Assembly: GCA_043228905.1 (NCBI GenBank)
Contig: JBHGNT010000007.1
Location: 5,704,001 to 5,768,000 of the forward strand
Length of the DNA stretch: 64,000 nucleotides
Direction of reading: 5' to 3'
From: Azolla caroliniana
Lineage: Eukaryota; Polypodiophyta
Of the stretch, positions 34,271 to 46,759 are shown one piece after another. The stretch's first letter is position 1, and each line of letters opens with the position of its first letter. The notes beneath the pieces are model-generated. The model worked only from the letters and a program-made list of their open reading frames with translations. It did not search any database and was not told the DNA's origin. A program made the position numbers and the translations under genes.

Positions 34271-34345
34271 ATTACAATAGATGGTGTGATGGTTAAGAGC
34301 TCGACCCATATACCATAAGGTCATGGGTTTGAGTCTTGCCATATC
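34271..34345 (+). mobile_element. tRNA-derived SINE-like unit
   Basis: 'TGGTGTGATGGTTAAGAGC' resembles a tRNA box A region, and 'GGTCATGGGTTTGAGTCTTG' holds a box B about 40 bases later. Related box B halves are at 35736-35750 and 37040-37052. Not a proper tRNA fold. Confidence 0.45.
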
Positions 34346-34379
34346 ATGACAGCTTGAGACTAAGCAAATCTAATGCATT

Positions 34380-34850
34380 GTTGGATAAGTGATGGTGGTG
34401 TTGAGGACTGAAGCAGATTTTTATGAGGGGATGAGGACAACACATTCACTCTATTTTTGTTTGTATAGAATTTTGGTGGTAAACAAAGAGATGGTTGATG
34501 TGGAAAATGAAGCACATTTTCTATTTTTGTAAAGGATGAGTGACAATGGTGTCAGGGGAACAAGCAGAATTTAATGAGGGGATCATGAGAGTAGTGTCAT
34601 TATGTTTTTTGGTATGTACAGAACTTCGCTAGTCTACAACGAGATGGTTCATCATGTGGACTTTGGTGGTAATCGACGACATGTTGGATGGGGAAAAGGA
34701 GACATATTCTCTCTGTTTGATAAGGATGAGTGATAACGTTGTCGAGGGCTGAAGCATACTTTCATGAGGGGACAAGGACAATAGAATCATTTTCTTTTCT
34801 AGTTTATGAATGTTGGTGTGGAGTTGGAAGCATATTCTTGTCGGTCGACG
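34380..34850. repeat. Degenerate tandem repeat, about 150-190 bp, three copies
   Basis: 'ggatgagtgacaatggtgtc'-type starts occur near 34386, 34538 and 34727, each followed by 'gaagcagattt..atgagggga', then 'gtatagaactttggtggtaa' or similar, and 'gagatggtt..atgtgg'. Non-coding and diverged. Confidence 0.75.
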
Positions 34851-35789
34851 AAAGTACATGCTTTGAAGATCGGAGATTTTAATGCTATCAACAACCCTTT
34901 ACAATTGTTTCTTTGAAAACACTTAGTACACACCAACACATTGGAATACATTGTTCGACTCTAGGCATTGGAAGTCATTGGCAAAGTTTTCACACATTCC
35001 TGGATTTCTAAAGCTGGTTGATTTTGTAGGCATGTTTGTGTGAAAGGTTGAGGCGTGCTTTTGAAAAGCTGGCTATTTTGCTAGTTTGTTTTTTCTGGAG
35101 GTTGGACTATTCATCGTGTTCATTTGGAGAAGGATATGGCTTCATTGTATTTTCTTTGTCTCTAAAGATTGACTACGTGTCTTTCTTACTTATCTTTACC
35201 TACAAAGATTGACTACGGTCATATGTAATATTGGACTATTTTGTAGTAAGGCCTTTGGCCACTGTAATTCTAATAACAATGGAGGATATATTTTCAAGAA
35301 AAGAGAGAGAGAGAGAGGTCAAGGGCCATTATGGGTAGAGACTCAAAAGAGGGTCTATGCTCACTCCGGCTAACTCGACCTCAAGTAGCTTCAAGCAATA
35401 AGACTATTGCTCTACAAGAAGAAACTTTTGATGTTTTTGCATAAATGCACGTCCGTGTGTTACTGAGGGGGAGTAAAAGGGACTTGAACTAAGGAAGATG
35501 CAATGTCATTGGAGTGTTCTTGCAGTGGCTTTGTCGTGATGTTATGTGTCCAGGACTTGAACCAAAGAGGATGGGGTGAGAACTTGAATTCTTGTGTTGA
35601 GAGGGTTTTTCTTAGTGCTTTTTGACTATGTCATCCATCATACATAAGATTTATCTATGAAAAAATTAATATTCAATAAATGTTACCCTCTATTTGAGAC
35701 GTTATTAATATAACGTTGATTTCTCTATAGGTGTAAGGTTCAAATCTCGCCTACACACTTATTAGTTTTCTCCTTATCCAGATGTTGGC
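34851..35789. other. Intergenic, no gene seen
   Basis: No coding pattern. A short GA run is at 35304-35317, and a box B-like 'aggttcaaatctcg' near 35747 suggests a SINE scrap. Confidence 0.4.
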
Positions 35790-36150
35790 GAAGGAGAACA
35801 TTCGAGGTAGAGAATGTTTGAGGATGAGGAGAATGTTCGAGGAGTAGAATGTTGCACGATGAGAATGTTCAACAAGGAGAATATTGGAGAAGGAGAATGT
35901 TGGTAGGAGGACAATGTTCGAGGTGGAGAATGTTAGACTAGGAGGAGAATGTTTTAGTTGAAGAATGAAGAATGATTGAGGAGGAGAATGTTGGATGAGG
36001 AGAATGTTTGAGGTGGAGAATGTTAGACAAGGAGAATGTTTTAGTTGAAGAATGAAGAATGATTGAGGAGGAGAATGTTGGATGAGGAGAATGTTTGAGG
36101 TGGAGAGTGGTGGACGAGGAGATTGTTTGGTGGAGAGTGTTGAACAAGGG
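35790..36150. repeat. 'GGAGAATGTT' minisatellite with 87-bp higher-order unit
   Basis: Many copies of 'gaggagaatgtt' and 'gtggagaatgtt'. Within it an 87-bp unit carrying 'ttagttgaagaatgaagaat' is repeated almost exactly at 35954 and 36041. A minus-strand frame (35938-36147) is a by-product of the repeat. Confidence 0.9.
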
Positions 36151-38770
36151 GACTGCTCATGGATTAATGGGCGCTCACATAATGAATGGGCACTTGTGTA
36201 ATGAGTAGTTGCTCATGGAATTCCCTCATTTAATTCCTTCTATGGAATCCCCTTTAACAGTGTTTTCAATATTCTCTCCCGACGACACAACAAGATTAAT
36301 GAAGTTTAAGACAAACCATTTTCATTATAAAGAATATTAGATTAAGAATAAAATCCTTAGTGTCTTGGTTACAACGAGATAACCAATTTAATATAGGGTT
36401 TGAAGAAACAAGATTAGGAAAAAATTAGGGTTAATGACAAAGAAAAGAACAATTTTCTTGAGTTTTGGCAAGGCCGGGCTGGAATCACTGACTACATTGC
36501 ATTTTGTTGATGTAGGATCCAAATATCTTGTTTTGACTTCCAAGTTGTGGAATTCCACCTCTCTTGCTCCTTTACCCGGAATGAGTTGTCCTAAACCAAA
36601 CCTAAACTAGAGAAAGAAGAAGTTTGAGAAGAAATGGCCCAATATCCACTCTTCCACTAAACTCTGAGATCCCTAAGAAACATTAGAATAAGAAAAGAGA
36701 TTACCTAGAGGAGGAAGAAGAGTTCCTCTCTCCACTAAGACGAAACTATCAAAAACTAATAAACTCCAAAAAACTTGAGACCCCCAAAAACCAACCCTCA
36801 TTTTGTCTCCCGCCCCTCCCATTTTATAACGAGAGGAGAGAGAGGCCCACCTACCACAATAAAAATGCCCACAACGCTACATGTTGAATTTATCATACAA
36901 GTTTGCAATGATAATGTGTAAGTCCATCTCAACATCCCTCACTCGAAATATGAAGGTAAGTGCAGACTCGACGAATTAGCTACTTGTTCATCACCCAAGT
37001 AGACCTCAACTACTCAATTGAGCTATAGAGGTGAAAGGTTCAAATATTGCTTGTCATAAATATATATTTGTGGCTCTTTTGGCCTATGTATTCATATGCT
37101 ATGAGTCTCTTTGTCCTCCTTTGGGAAAATATGTAGAATGAGTATTGTTCTCAACCACTTGTTAGTCAAGCTTCAATAACATACATGTATTTCAATTCTT
37201 TATTAATTTGATTGTGTAAACAATGTCAATTTGTGGTACTATGTTGGGTTATTATTGACTCATTGCTCTTCTTGTTTTTGCTAGTTAAGGAGGTTGGGAT
37301 AGCCACAAATCAAGCGATTCAATACACCTAGCTAAAACCCACAATGGTGGTAGAAAATAGTCATTAACATCATTTACCACAACAAAGATGCTCAAAGGGT
37401 AGCAAAAGAAGGCCACGTATGTATGACAACTACAAGGAGACAATATTCACTAAGTTGACCCATCTAATGGTGGATAACAAGTGTGGATTGTATCATATGT
37501 TTATTTTGCACCCAACTCTTTCATCAATTCAAAAACATCAAGCTTTTTTCGAAACAATGTTTTAGATCATGGAATTCGCTTAAATTCAAAAGAAAAGAGC
37601 CGAAAATGGTGCACACAAACAAGCAACAGATATGTATGTATACAAGGGCAAGATATCAAATTCACGGAAGATAAAATAAAGAGTTGTTCACATTCCAAAA
37701 TTCCAACATAGATAGACGGCATCAAAGGCCATGTGGGCTGGTTATATCATATAATACATCACATATCCAAACTTCGCACAAGAACACAAAAACATCTAAA
37801 CAGAGGTGACCCATTATATCACATAAAACATTGCAGCAATTTTACACATTCCAGAAGCTCTAACATAAGACAATGTCATTCGTACAAGCTGATTTTGCTT
37901 TTCCTATAGATTTGACTTAATAGAGTTATGTTTATTGCAAAGACAAACTAAGATATATTAAGGAACCCTTAGGGTTAACACCCCCTTTAATCCTTGTGAT
38001 GAGCAACTTATTCGTCAACCATCCTCATGCCACTATCCACTTCTCGGCAACCATCCTCGTTTATAATGAAATAAACCCCCTACAATGATCTGAAACCATA
38101 AATCTGTAAGTGCAATTCTCGAAGCTATAAAGATGAGATAAACCAACATCGAGCAACTAAGGTTATGATCTGTTGTTGGATGCTTGCTCATTTTCCCTCA
38201 GATCATTATCCTGGATCTTAGCCAAACACTGAAAATTATAGTGCGAAAGAATCCATACCATGTAGTGGGAAAAGCTGCTAGTCGTGGGTAACGTCACATG
38301 ATTAATTTGTGTGGGAAAAAATTTAGTCCATGATTATTTCTTTGGTCAAGGTAATTTAATTATTGGATTCAACGTGCTTACCTGATTTTCACATGTGATC
38401 AGGGGTCCAACTACTCCAACAGGTTGTCTTGTTTAAGCATGATGCTCTCCATAAGGGTAGAGGGGAGGGGTAAAAAGGGGTTGTATCCTTAGAGGGTTCA
38501 TATATTGATAGTGCACTTTGATTTGTCAGCGCCCTCACAACACAACAAAATTCCCTAAGTATACATTTGGAAACACCTTTTCTTTTCACCAAGATATGTA
38601 TATCTTTCTTTTTACTTGGTTTTTCAGGATATGAGAAACAAACTGCTATATACACATTGATAAGTGCACATAATGCGAATATATATACAAAAAGAGACTT
38701 ATAATCTACGGAATTTGAGATAGAGATAACATATTATATCATATAATTGCTTCCACATTCAAATATATTG
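36151..38770. other. Intergenic and probable 3' flank of the RING gene
   Basis: No coding exon recognised. 37011-37058 carries a SINE-like box B scrap. The part nearest 38770 may be 3' UTR of the minus-strand RNF170-like gene. Short frames at 37481-37711 and 38389-38655 are unconvincing. Confidence 0.4.
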
Positions 38771-41700
38771 CTAACGATGCAAAGCATATCGGTATACCAA
38801 AGCCGTTCGATACATGGTTGCCAAGTGAAATAACACAAAGAGCATCATCAACAAATCATCAAACAGCCCAATGATGCCAAACATACCTACAAAATATTTG
38901 AAAATTAGACGTGGCTCAAAATCAGGCATGAATTTTATTGCAATGAGAATTGGTAATAGAAGAACTTGCAATGGGAAGAAAAACAAAGAAAGCCATCAAA
39001 TGCCAACGAATCTATATGAACATATTCATGAAACAATTGAAAAGTTCTGGGGAAACTCACAAACTAAGAAATATTTTTTTACAAACAATAGGTACCAACT
39101 TTTACTAACCATTGATACCAACAGTAACAATGAAGGTTATTAAAAATTTCCCCTGGCTACAATGTTAAAGCGTAATCTACAAGAATTTCTATGTGGATAT
39201 TCCAAAGGAATCAGCGGACATTCTCTATTACTATATTAGGTTATATTACTCCATATAATTGCAATGCACTCTACCTTAATCCATTCAGTACAAATGAGAT
39301 TGAGCCTGTGAGGAAACCTAGAAAAACTACTCGAATCAATAACTGGAATCATTTCGTTTTTACCAGAGTTGCGACGAGTGAATAATTACCTTCAGGCAAG
39401 ATATCCAAAGGACTGAGGACATAACAAACCAGCAGCAACAACTGCAAAAATATAAAAAGGCATATTTAAAAGGTTTGCTAGCGTGCTATGAGAATATCAA
39501 AACAAAAGCATATTTGAAAGACAAGATACATTTGGTAGGCTTGCATGTAAGACTGCAGCAAAGTCCTCTTAAAAAATATCTGAAAAATTAAGTACTTTTC
39601 CAACAGTAACTAAGGCTAAACATTTCATAAAAGCTATAACAGGAGCCAAATGGTACAGGATGGTAGTGAAATTAACTACAAATCTCTATGCAATTACAGG
39701 GCATTCATTTATTATTTCTAAATAATTACCATTATTCTGACTATACAAATGTCTAATTCTAATGCTTTCTTTATCAAAGCTGCCAACAATGGCATTCCAA
39801 ATATTAAACCCATTCACAGTTTCATTTAGTGTTCTAGTAGTTCAGTAGAATCACATTCATTTCGGCCTTCAAAGCTCAAAATACTCCAATCTTGTGCCAT
39901 TTTAGACCGCTATACATTCAGAAATGAAGGCCTTCATCTGGTCATGCTATTTTCAACATAATCTTAGGCACAACCTAGAGTAGAAACCCGTTTATTATCA
40001 TTAAGCTCACTAAGAAGGGGGAAAGAAGGGAAGAAAGCCACCATGAAGATCTCTCAGTTTGTCCTTTCTCTTCCTTTCCCGTTTCAGAATTTTTATTTCA
40101 TTTTATGCGCTGGTTCAACCCACACTAACATTGCCATGTTCATCCCATTGTTCTTGTTGCTCATTCCCATCCTGATGAGCTTCTGATTTTTAAATCCTAA
40201 GATTTTAATTGCCAACTTAGAAGGTAATGTTTTGTTTTGGCCCTAGCGGACATAATTGTCTGCATTTATTCATGCATAGCACGGACTGGGTACTATCCAT
40301 GCTCACATTCATGAACTGATCACCACACTAAGCAAGCACTGACATGCTGAATGACCTTCAAGGTGGTACATTATCTTTATAAGACCAAAATGTTGAGGGC
40401 TTTAAAATTTTGTGTCCATCCATTCAATGAAAGATAAATAGATTATATTATCATCTTTGAGGTCAAATATGACCTATGAAACCAAAAATATTACATTTCA
40501 CGTGATATGTGTGAGAGTGAGTACCGACTCTCGATATTCAAGAACTTTACCAATGAATGTTGCAATTGAGACTGCACATTGTGGTTATGAGAGAAATTCG
40601 TGCAAGGATTGGGCTTGGTCGAAGTTATGTGGAAAGCATGGTCGAATATAATCAAAGGCAGAGCATTGTATCAAAGTGTGATACTCAAACTCTCAAACTT
40701 GTTTAGGGCAAAGAGTGCATAGTCGACCACTCTCATCACTTGTGCCCCAACACCCCGTCTCACATCACAATGCATGTGAGCTAAGTCGCATGGAAGCAAT
40801 GGTTCGAATGGAAGATAACGGGATGGGCTCTAACATGTATCGATGTGTATGGTTTCCCCGTTCCGTGAAAAATATGGTTTTGTAGTTAGGTGCAACATGT
40901 GTAGTATAATGTGTTTAGCGTGAGCCTCCACATTTGTCCCATGTCATGATACATTAGCATTGCAAAAAAGCCTCATTTACAGAGGAATCTAGTTATGCAT
41001 CATGAAGCAAGTGTATTGCATCCCATCTACCAAACCATTTTTCCATTTGCATCCAACCAAAACACAAAATTTTGCTTTTATGCATCTTTTGGATCTTTTT
41101 GCTTGTTTCCCATGCGATTCTAGGAAATCGATGTGAGGGACTTTTTTGAACCTTAAGCATGTATTCAACAACCCTTTCCATGGCCATGATCTCAATGGGA
41201 AGTGATCCCGTCTCAAGGAGGGTGTGAGGCATTTGTTTCTTAACTTGCAGAAACTTTGTAAGAAAATGTTTTTGGACATTTTTGAACTCTTTCCACGTAG
41301 ATTTAGCGATTCTACCGCCCCATATTTCCATTCCATAGAGAAGCACCGTGTCACCAAAGTGTCGAAAAGCTATTTCTTAAGGACCCAACACTTAATATCT
41401 CCATGATTGGATGTGTTCTCAAATGCATAATATGCTCCCTTACCTGCCTCTAAGAGAGATGATATGATATTTATTATCGTCAATGGCTGGCCAATTGATC
41501 CATTAGACCAGAACAGAACTCGGTCTATGGGAGAAAACAAAAACATGCATTATCCATTACGTTCCGCTTCAGGGTGCCAAATGCCATAGAAAAAAATTTG
41601 AATGGGACATTTAATCAACACTCTCCTAAAATTTGGGTATAACGTTTACCAAGGCCAAAGTCATCCTGTGAGATAATTCAGAAGTGCAAGAAGTAGTGTC

Positions 41701-44379
41701 CAATAAAGGAGAAGTAATGGAGAAAATAAATGAGCAATGACAATACATGTAATACGAAACTATATCATTACCACCATTCAACTTATGGTGGAGTACATTA
41801 TCAGTGTATCAGGTAGGGCCATTGGACCACTCTGTGTACAAGATCCATGATGTATTAGTCAGAACGAGTCTAAATGTCTCTGGATTGTTTCTGTATAGCC
41901 TGGTGCTCAGTAGCCTGGTATTCCTGGCGTACCTGCCAGATCTTCGCTATCCCCATATATGATATAGTCAACCTAATCTCTGGAAGAGATGCTCTTTGGA
42001 CACTGGATGGAACACTTTGCAGAAGTCCACAAAGCAGCGGTGATCAATCTGGCATCCCAAAGTAACAATCCACTGGTCTATAGTGGAGAAGGTTCATCTG
42101 AATCTTGCTTGTTCATGTCCCCAGCATTCCATCTCTTTATATCTGCTCGGTCTACCTCAAGCACAGCTCCGTATAATTGGCAAGCATGTGACCAATATGA
42201 TTAGTTTGATAGTTTCTTGGCTGAAAGCTTGGAGGGGTTCACCAAATTTGTGAATAGGCAAAATCATGTGCATGGTCCATGAATAGTTGGCAAAACCTTG
42301 CTCAATGGTCCTCTTCAACATATGAGCAATGCTGGGAGTTCATGTGCATGCTGCACATATGAGGTGCTCACGCTGCAATTCTGTGGTCTGCTGATCTCTA
42401 CTGTTGTTGACGGATGGCTTTCTTGACCATGAAGTCAGTGACGAAATGAGATTTAGTAGGTTAGGATTATGGGAGCTTTGATATCAAGGGCTGACATGTA
42501 TATGGTTCTGTTGTGTCATGTGTGAGAAGCTACTGATAGCCGATGAATATAGGATACTGGATAGTTGTACAGTCAGCATATCAAGGAGGACAGCTGGATC
42601 CATGTGGAAGTCTCCCTCCCATACACAATAGAGAGAGAGAGAAGGAAAGATGACAGAAGCATATTATAAAATTATGACAGCTGAATTTCTATAAAAGGAA
42701 ATGATTCTGTTTTATGGGGGACTGCAACTCTGGATTACATGAAAAGACTCTATCAAGAAGCAATTTTTTATTATTATATTGAAGTTTAGACTTTGCATCA
42801 ACTTGGCTACTGCAAGCCTAGCATGGATTCATGATATGATCTTCAGAATCAATTACATAGAGAGCCTATGTAGTAAAATAGTATAACCAACATGATACAA
42901 GGTATGTAAAGCATATACATACATGCAAATACATGACTTACATAGATTATGATGCGTGTCCGATGCAATAGTGGAAGACCTCGCTGAGGATCCATCAAAT
43001 CCTCTACCATACGCCGCAACAACAATGGCATGTCTCGCATACGCTGCAGAATAGATTGGGTATAAAATATTCATACATGAAGTGCATTGCAAAAGATGAA
43101 ACAGAATTGAAGCTTGAGAAAACTCTGTTGGTATCAGCCCTGTCTTTAAACTCCATTTTAGAAGTGCATTTCAATTGCCAATGATATTTTTCACAAACAA
43201 ATAAATGGTCACCTTATGTCATACAAGTAAATAATTAGAAGTTGAAAAAATGCAAGCAAAAAAATTTGAGTTCCATAAGGTACCATGGTACTAACTTTCT
43301 ACAGGAAATCATAATGAAAGGTTTATACAGATTTTTAAATGTGGGATTTCATTAAACACTTGAGATCCTCAACAAACTTATGAGCAAATATTGAAATAAG
43401 ATGGTGATTCACCTGCATAATTCCGACAGAAACTCTACCATGAATACGGTTATAATTTGCAACCTCTTGCAATATTCTTTCAGTTTCTGGTTCTTCATTT
43501 TGGCCACAATCGGAAGGTATAAGAAGATTGATAGGTTGCCGACAAATTGGGCATCTGCAGGGCTGTAGGGCTAAGGTATATTGCCAAACCTGAAGTATGC
43601 AATCTCCTACAAAAGCCAAATCCATGACATAACAAGAAAGCAAACATATCAATGTTATTCTTCCAGAAGAGGGAGGGTTGCCCCCCAGCTGATAACCTTT
43701 GCTCATTTGTCATTTTTTTAATCTTTTTTGCAAATAATGGTACAGTTGTGTGAATTCTTGTTGACCTTCATTATATTTTAATTCGCTGTGTTTGCTACAA
43801 AAAAAATTGTTTGAACTCCAATTGTCCAGGGCAATGAAACTGTTTCTCTTTTATGTTGCCTTCATTATTAACCAATTAGGACTGATTTGTCATTTTTTTT
43901 CTATACAAACTAATCTCATGCAAAAGAAATCCGCCCAAATATTGCTAGCCTTAATAGTACACATACCACAAAACCAATGGGCGCAATTGGCTTGACAAGG
44001 AAGATGGAATGGATCATGACAGATTGGGCAGCAATCATTTTGTGGAGGTGAGACCAAATCTGTATGACTGACCACATTAATTTCAGAGGCTGTCATTGCA
44101 TTATTTCGACTCCACATCATATTCCAGGCTCTTCCAACCCAGTTTCCAACAGTGAAGAAACCTTGTTTCAAACGATATAAGGTATGTGACCTATCAAAAG
44201 AAAAAACTAAACTTGCATTTTAGCATACATTAAAAACTATTTACAAACATCAAATAAAAGCAAACTACACCATGCACTAGAATATACCTCCATGATGACT
44301 GGATTATTATAGCAATTGGAGCAGCAGCAAATAATGCTGCATATATTATCTCATTACCAACACCTTCGATGAAGATCAT
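38771..44379 (-). CDS. RNF170-like RING-type E3 ubiquitin ligase, membrane protein
   Basis: Predicted endomembrane E3 ligase. Minus-strand exons 44379-44288, 44190-43967, 43606-43413, 43043-42942, 39441-39390 and 38886-38771 join in frame to 259 residues; every intron is GT-AG. An N-terminal membrane segment 'EIIYAALFAAAPIAIII' (about residues 10-26) is followed by a C3HC4 RING with Cys85, Cys88, Cys100, His102, Cys105, Cys108, Cys124 and Cys127, split by an intron inside 'HWFCG/DC'. The C-terminal half is the DUF1232/YkvA-type domain of the RNF170 family: 'LLLRRMVEDLMDPQRGLP', then hydrophobic 'LLLLVCYVLSPLDILPEG' and 'FGIIGLFDDLLMMLFVLFH'. In animals RNF170 turns over activated IP3 receptors at the ER; the plant substrate is unknown. 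The start is the first ATG of the exon that begins at 44407; a 5' non-coding exon may lie near 46145-46260. The 3.5-kb fourth intron holds a LINE fragment. Confidence 0.87.
40440..41357 (-). mobile_element. LINE fragment with 3' tail inside an RNF170-like intron
   Basis: On the minus strand 41346-40993 encodes 'LLYGMEIWGGRIAKSTWKEF', 'LTKFLQVKKQMPHTLLETG', 'SLPIEIMAMERVVEYML' and 'WFGRWDAIHLLHD', the region after the reverse transcriptase core of a plant LINE. The frame is open for 117 codons, so decay is moderate. The flanking 40440-40988 is non-coding and recurs, diverged, at 48545-49030. It lies in the same strand sense as the host gene. Confidence 0.65.
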
Positions 44380-46082
44380 TTGACAGTTATATGCTCTCTG
44401 TTCAAGCCTGCAAAGCCAGCAGTAAATTATATATCAATCCTGAAGCGCTCAATCAGAAAAATGTGTCCTTATGTAACAACTCCATTTAAGAAACCCAATT
44501 GTTTGAACTTTCACCTCCATTCTTCCCTCTTATGTAATATGTCCTGCTAAACTAAGGATGCGAAGAAATCCCAAGGGAGTATTCAGAGGAATAGTGCATT
44601 TGGTAAAGATAATGCACATTCACTAAATGGAATGCCATTGTACATTGTACAAAACCCTTACAACATGGAAAGACATATTCCTATACTGATATATTGTAAG
44701 ATACAATGGCAGAAATAATTCTTTGAAATTCACATGAAGGATTGATATTTGGTTGATGGTTAGCAGAAAAGAAAACCCAACAGGAAAAATGTCAATAATG
44801 ACTTTCTGAGTCCAACTTTTATGCATGACAGCCACTCAATATTAAATACATCATGATAACAAAGTACGCAGTGTTATATTGTTAGTGCATGAACAAGAGA
44901 TGACAGCATATTTATGTTTCTTATTCATCTGCACGTAGGAGCCAGATCATAGCATCACCACAGACAAAATCATTTTAAAATGGACATATACTTTATTGTA
45001 AAAAGAGAAATTATTCTTATTATGGGCAAACCAAAAAAGTTGTATTCATAAACAACAAAAAAATGATATATTTTCTTTTCTTCATAATTGCTAGATGAGC
45101 AAATGATACTAAGCCTGATAATTATTTACTTCATTTAATTGCATTATGTACAGAGTTAAGCATAACTAGTTTACAAGATTCTAACAAATAATCCAGATAG
45201 AGAAACATAGTCAATTAAATGCTTAATGCATGATAGAAACATAGTATATGCCAAATGGGTCTATATGTAACCTTCAATTTAACAGAACCACCTTGGAATG
45301 GATGCATAAGTGGGTGGTTATTCACACTATATGCCTAATATAGATTTTATTATATCCACTTAACGAAGCATAATGACTGCAGGAATGGATACATAAAGGT
45401 CTACCTGTCCACAATAAATAGCTGATGGGTCTATTTCTAGAGCTTCGTGGAATTGCGTAATGCAATAGATTTTTAATGAACTTTTAAATATCAGAAAATC
45501 CTGACCTTGCAGGATTAAGACAGCCAGTTACTAATTAAAATCTAATAATGATTTGGTGATTATCAAAATGAGTTCACTTCCCGTGGTGGGATTCAGATAA
45601 TTAGTCCTATTAGATTATTGAGAATATTTGATTTACAGAATTTGATGAGCGAGAATGGCAAATTTAGGAATTGCAATAAACTCAAGTGGTATCTGGATAA
45701 GTCATTGAAATTGTCGTGAAATTGAGTGGCATTTTACAAAATAGAGTAAACCAGATAGGAATTTCAATAATTTGCCCTCACAATATTTATGCATTAAAAA
45801 GCAACATAATATAGCTTTCCCATAAACTCATACATTTCCTTGATGTCGAATTTACTGAGAAAAATATTCACAAAACGGCTTGAATGGCATAGATCTCACC
45901 CACACAGAGGCAATTAAGGGAAAGGGCTCTGGAGAAATCAAATCGGGAACAAGGGACGCGTTGACATCATAGCTACAAAAAGAATCTGATCAGGGGTGGA
46001 TAGGTGGAAGAAGCAAAAATGCAAGAGAAGGCGAAAAAAAAATCAGACAAATAAATAAACATCAAAGAGGATAAGCGGGGGT

Positions 46083-46144
<62 letters not shown>
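44380..46144 (-). other. Probable 5' intron of the RNF170-like gene
   Basis: No coding exon recognised. Ends at a long (GA)n run, 46087-46139, directly beside the candidate donor of an upstream non-coding exon. Confidence 0.4.
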
Positions 46145-46260
46145 CTGCGAAACCATGGGTGGGGAGGACGGTGATGCGATCGATGGGAGGGAGGGAAGAA
46201 ACTAGAGCATTTTCTCCTTCCTTCTGCTGCAGCTTATGTGATAGAATGAATCACTTCAGT
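46145..46260 (-). promoter_or_regulatory. Candidate 5' non-coding exon of the RNF170-like gene
   Basis: The minus strand reads through GC-rich leader-like sequence to 'ATGGTTTCGCAG|gtcggt'. Spliced to the exon that begins at 44407, this ATG would open only a five-codon upstream frame (M-V-S-Q-A then stop) ahead of the main ATG at 44379. The site is inferred from composition and splice signals only. Confidence 0.35.
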
Positions 46261-46703
46261 CAAATGAATGGATTGGGGAGACAGTATGTATGTATGTATA
46301 GTGATTGGAAATAGGAAGGATAGATAGAACTTAGAAGGATAGATATATCATGGTCATAGTTAGTAGTTTGTAGTTTGTAGTTTGTAGTTAGTAGTTAGTG
46401 GGGGCTAATCTTTGATAACATTATATATGTATAGAGAAGTGATGGCCACCACATGTGCACCGCTAGGAGAAGGGTGGGGGTTTGCATTTCCATCCACGGG
46501 CGGTCCTCGCCCCGTCCTCACATGATACTACTGCACTCCAGAAAGTCCCCGGAAAAGATGGCCAAACAAAGTTAGTTGCCCTAGAGCAGTGAGGAAGAGT
46601 GTGTGTTGTCGTTGCCAAAAAAAAGGATAAGTTGGAGAGAGAGAGAGAGATATTATATTATCGTCTTCGGAGGTCAAATATGACCTATGAGACCAAAGAG
46701 GGC

Positions 46704-46759
<56 letters not shown>

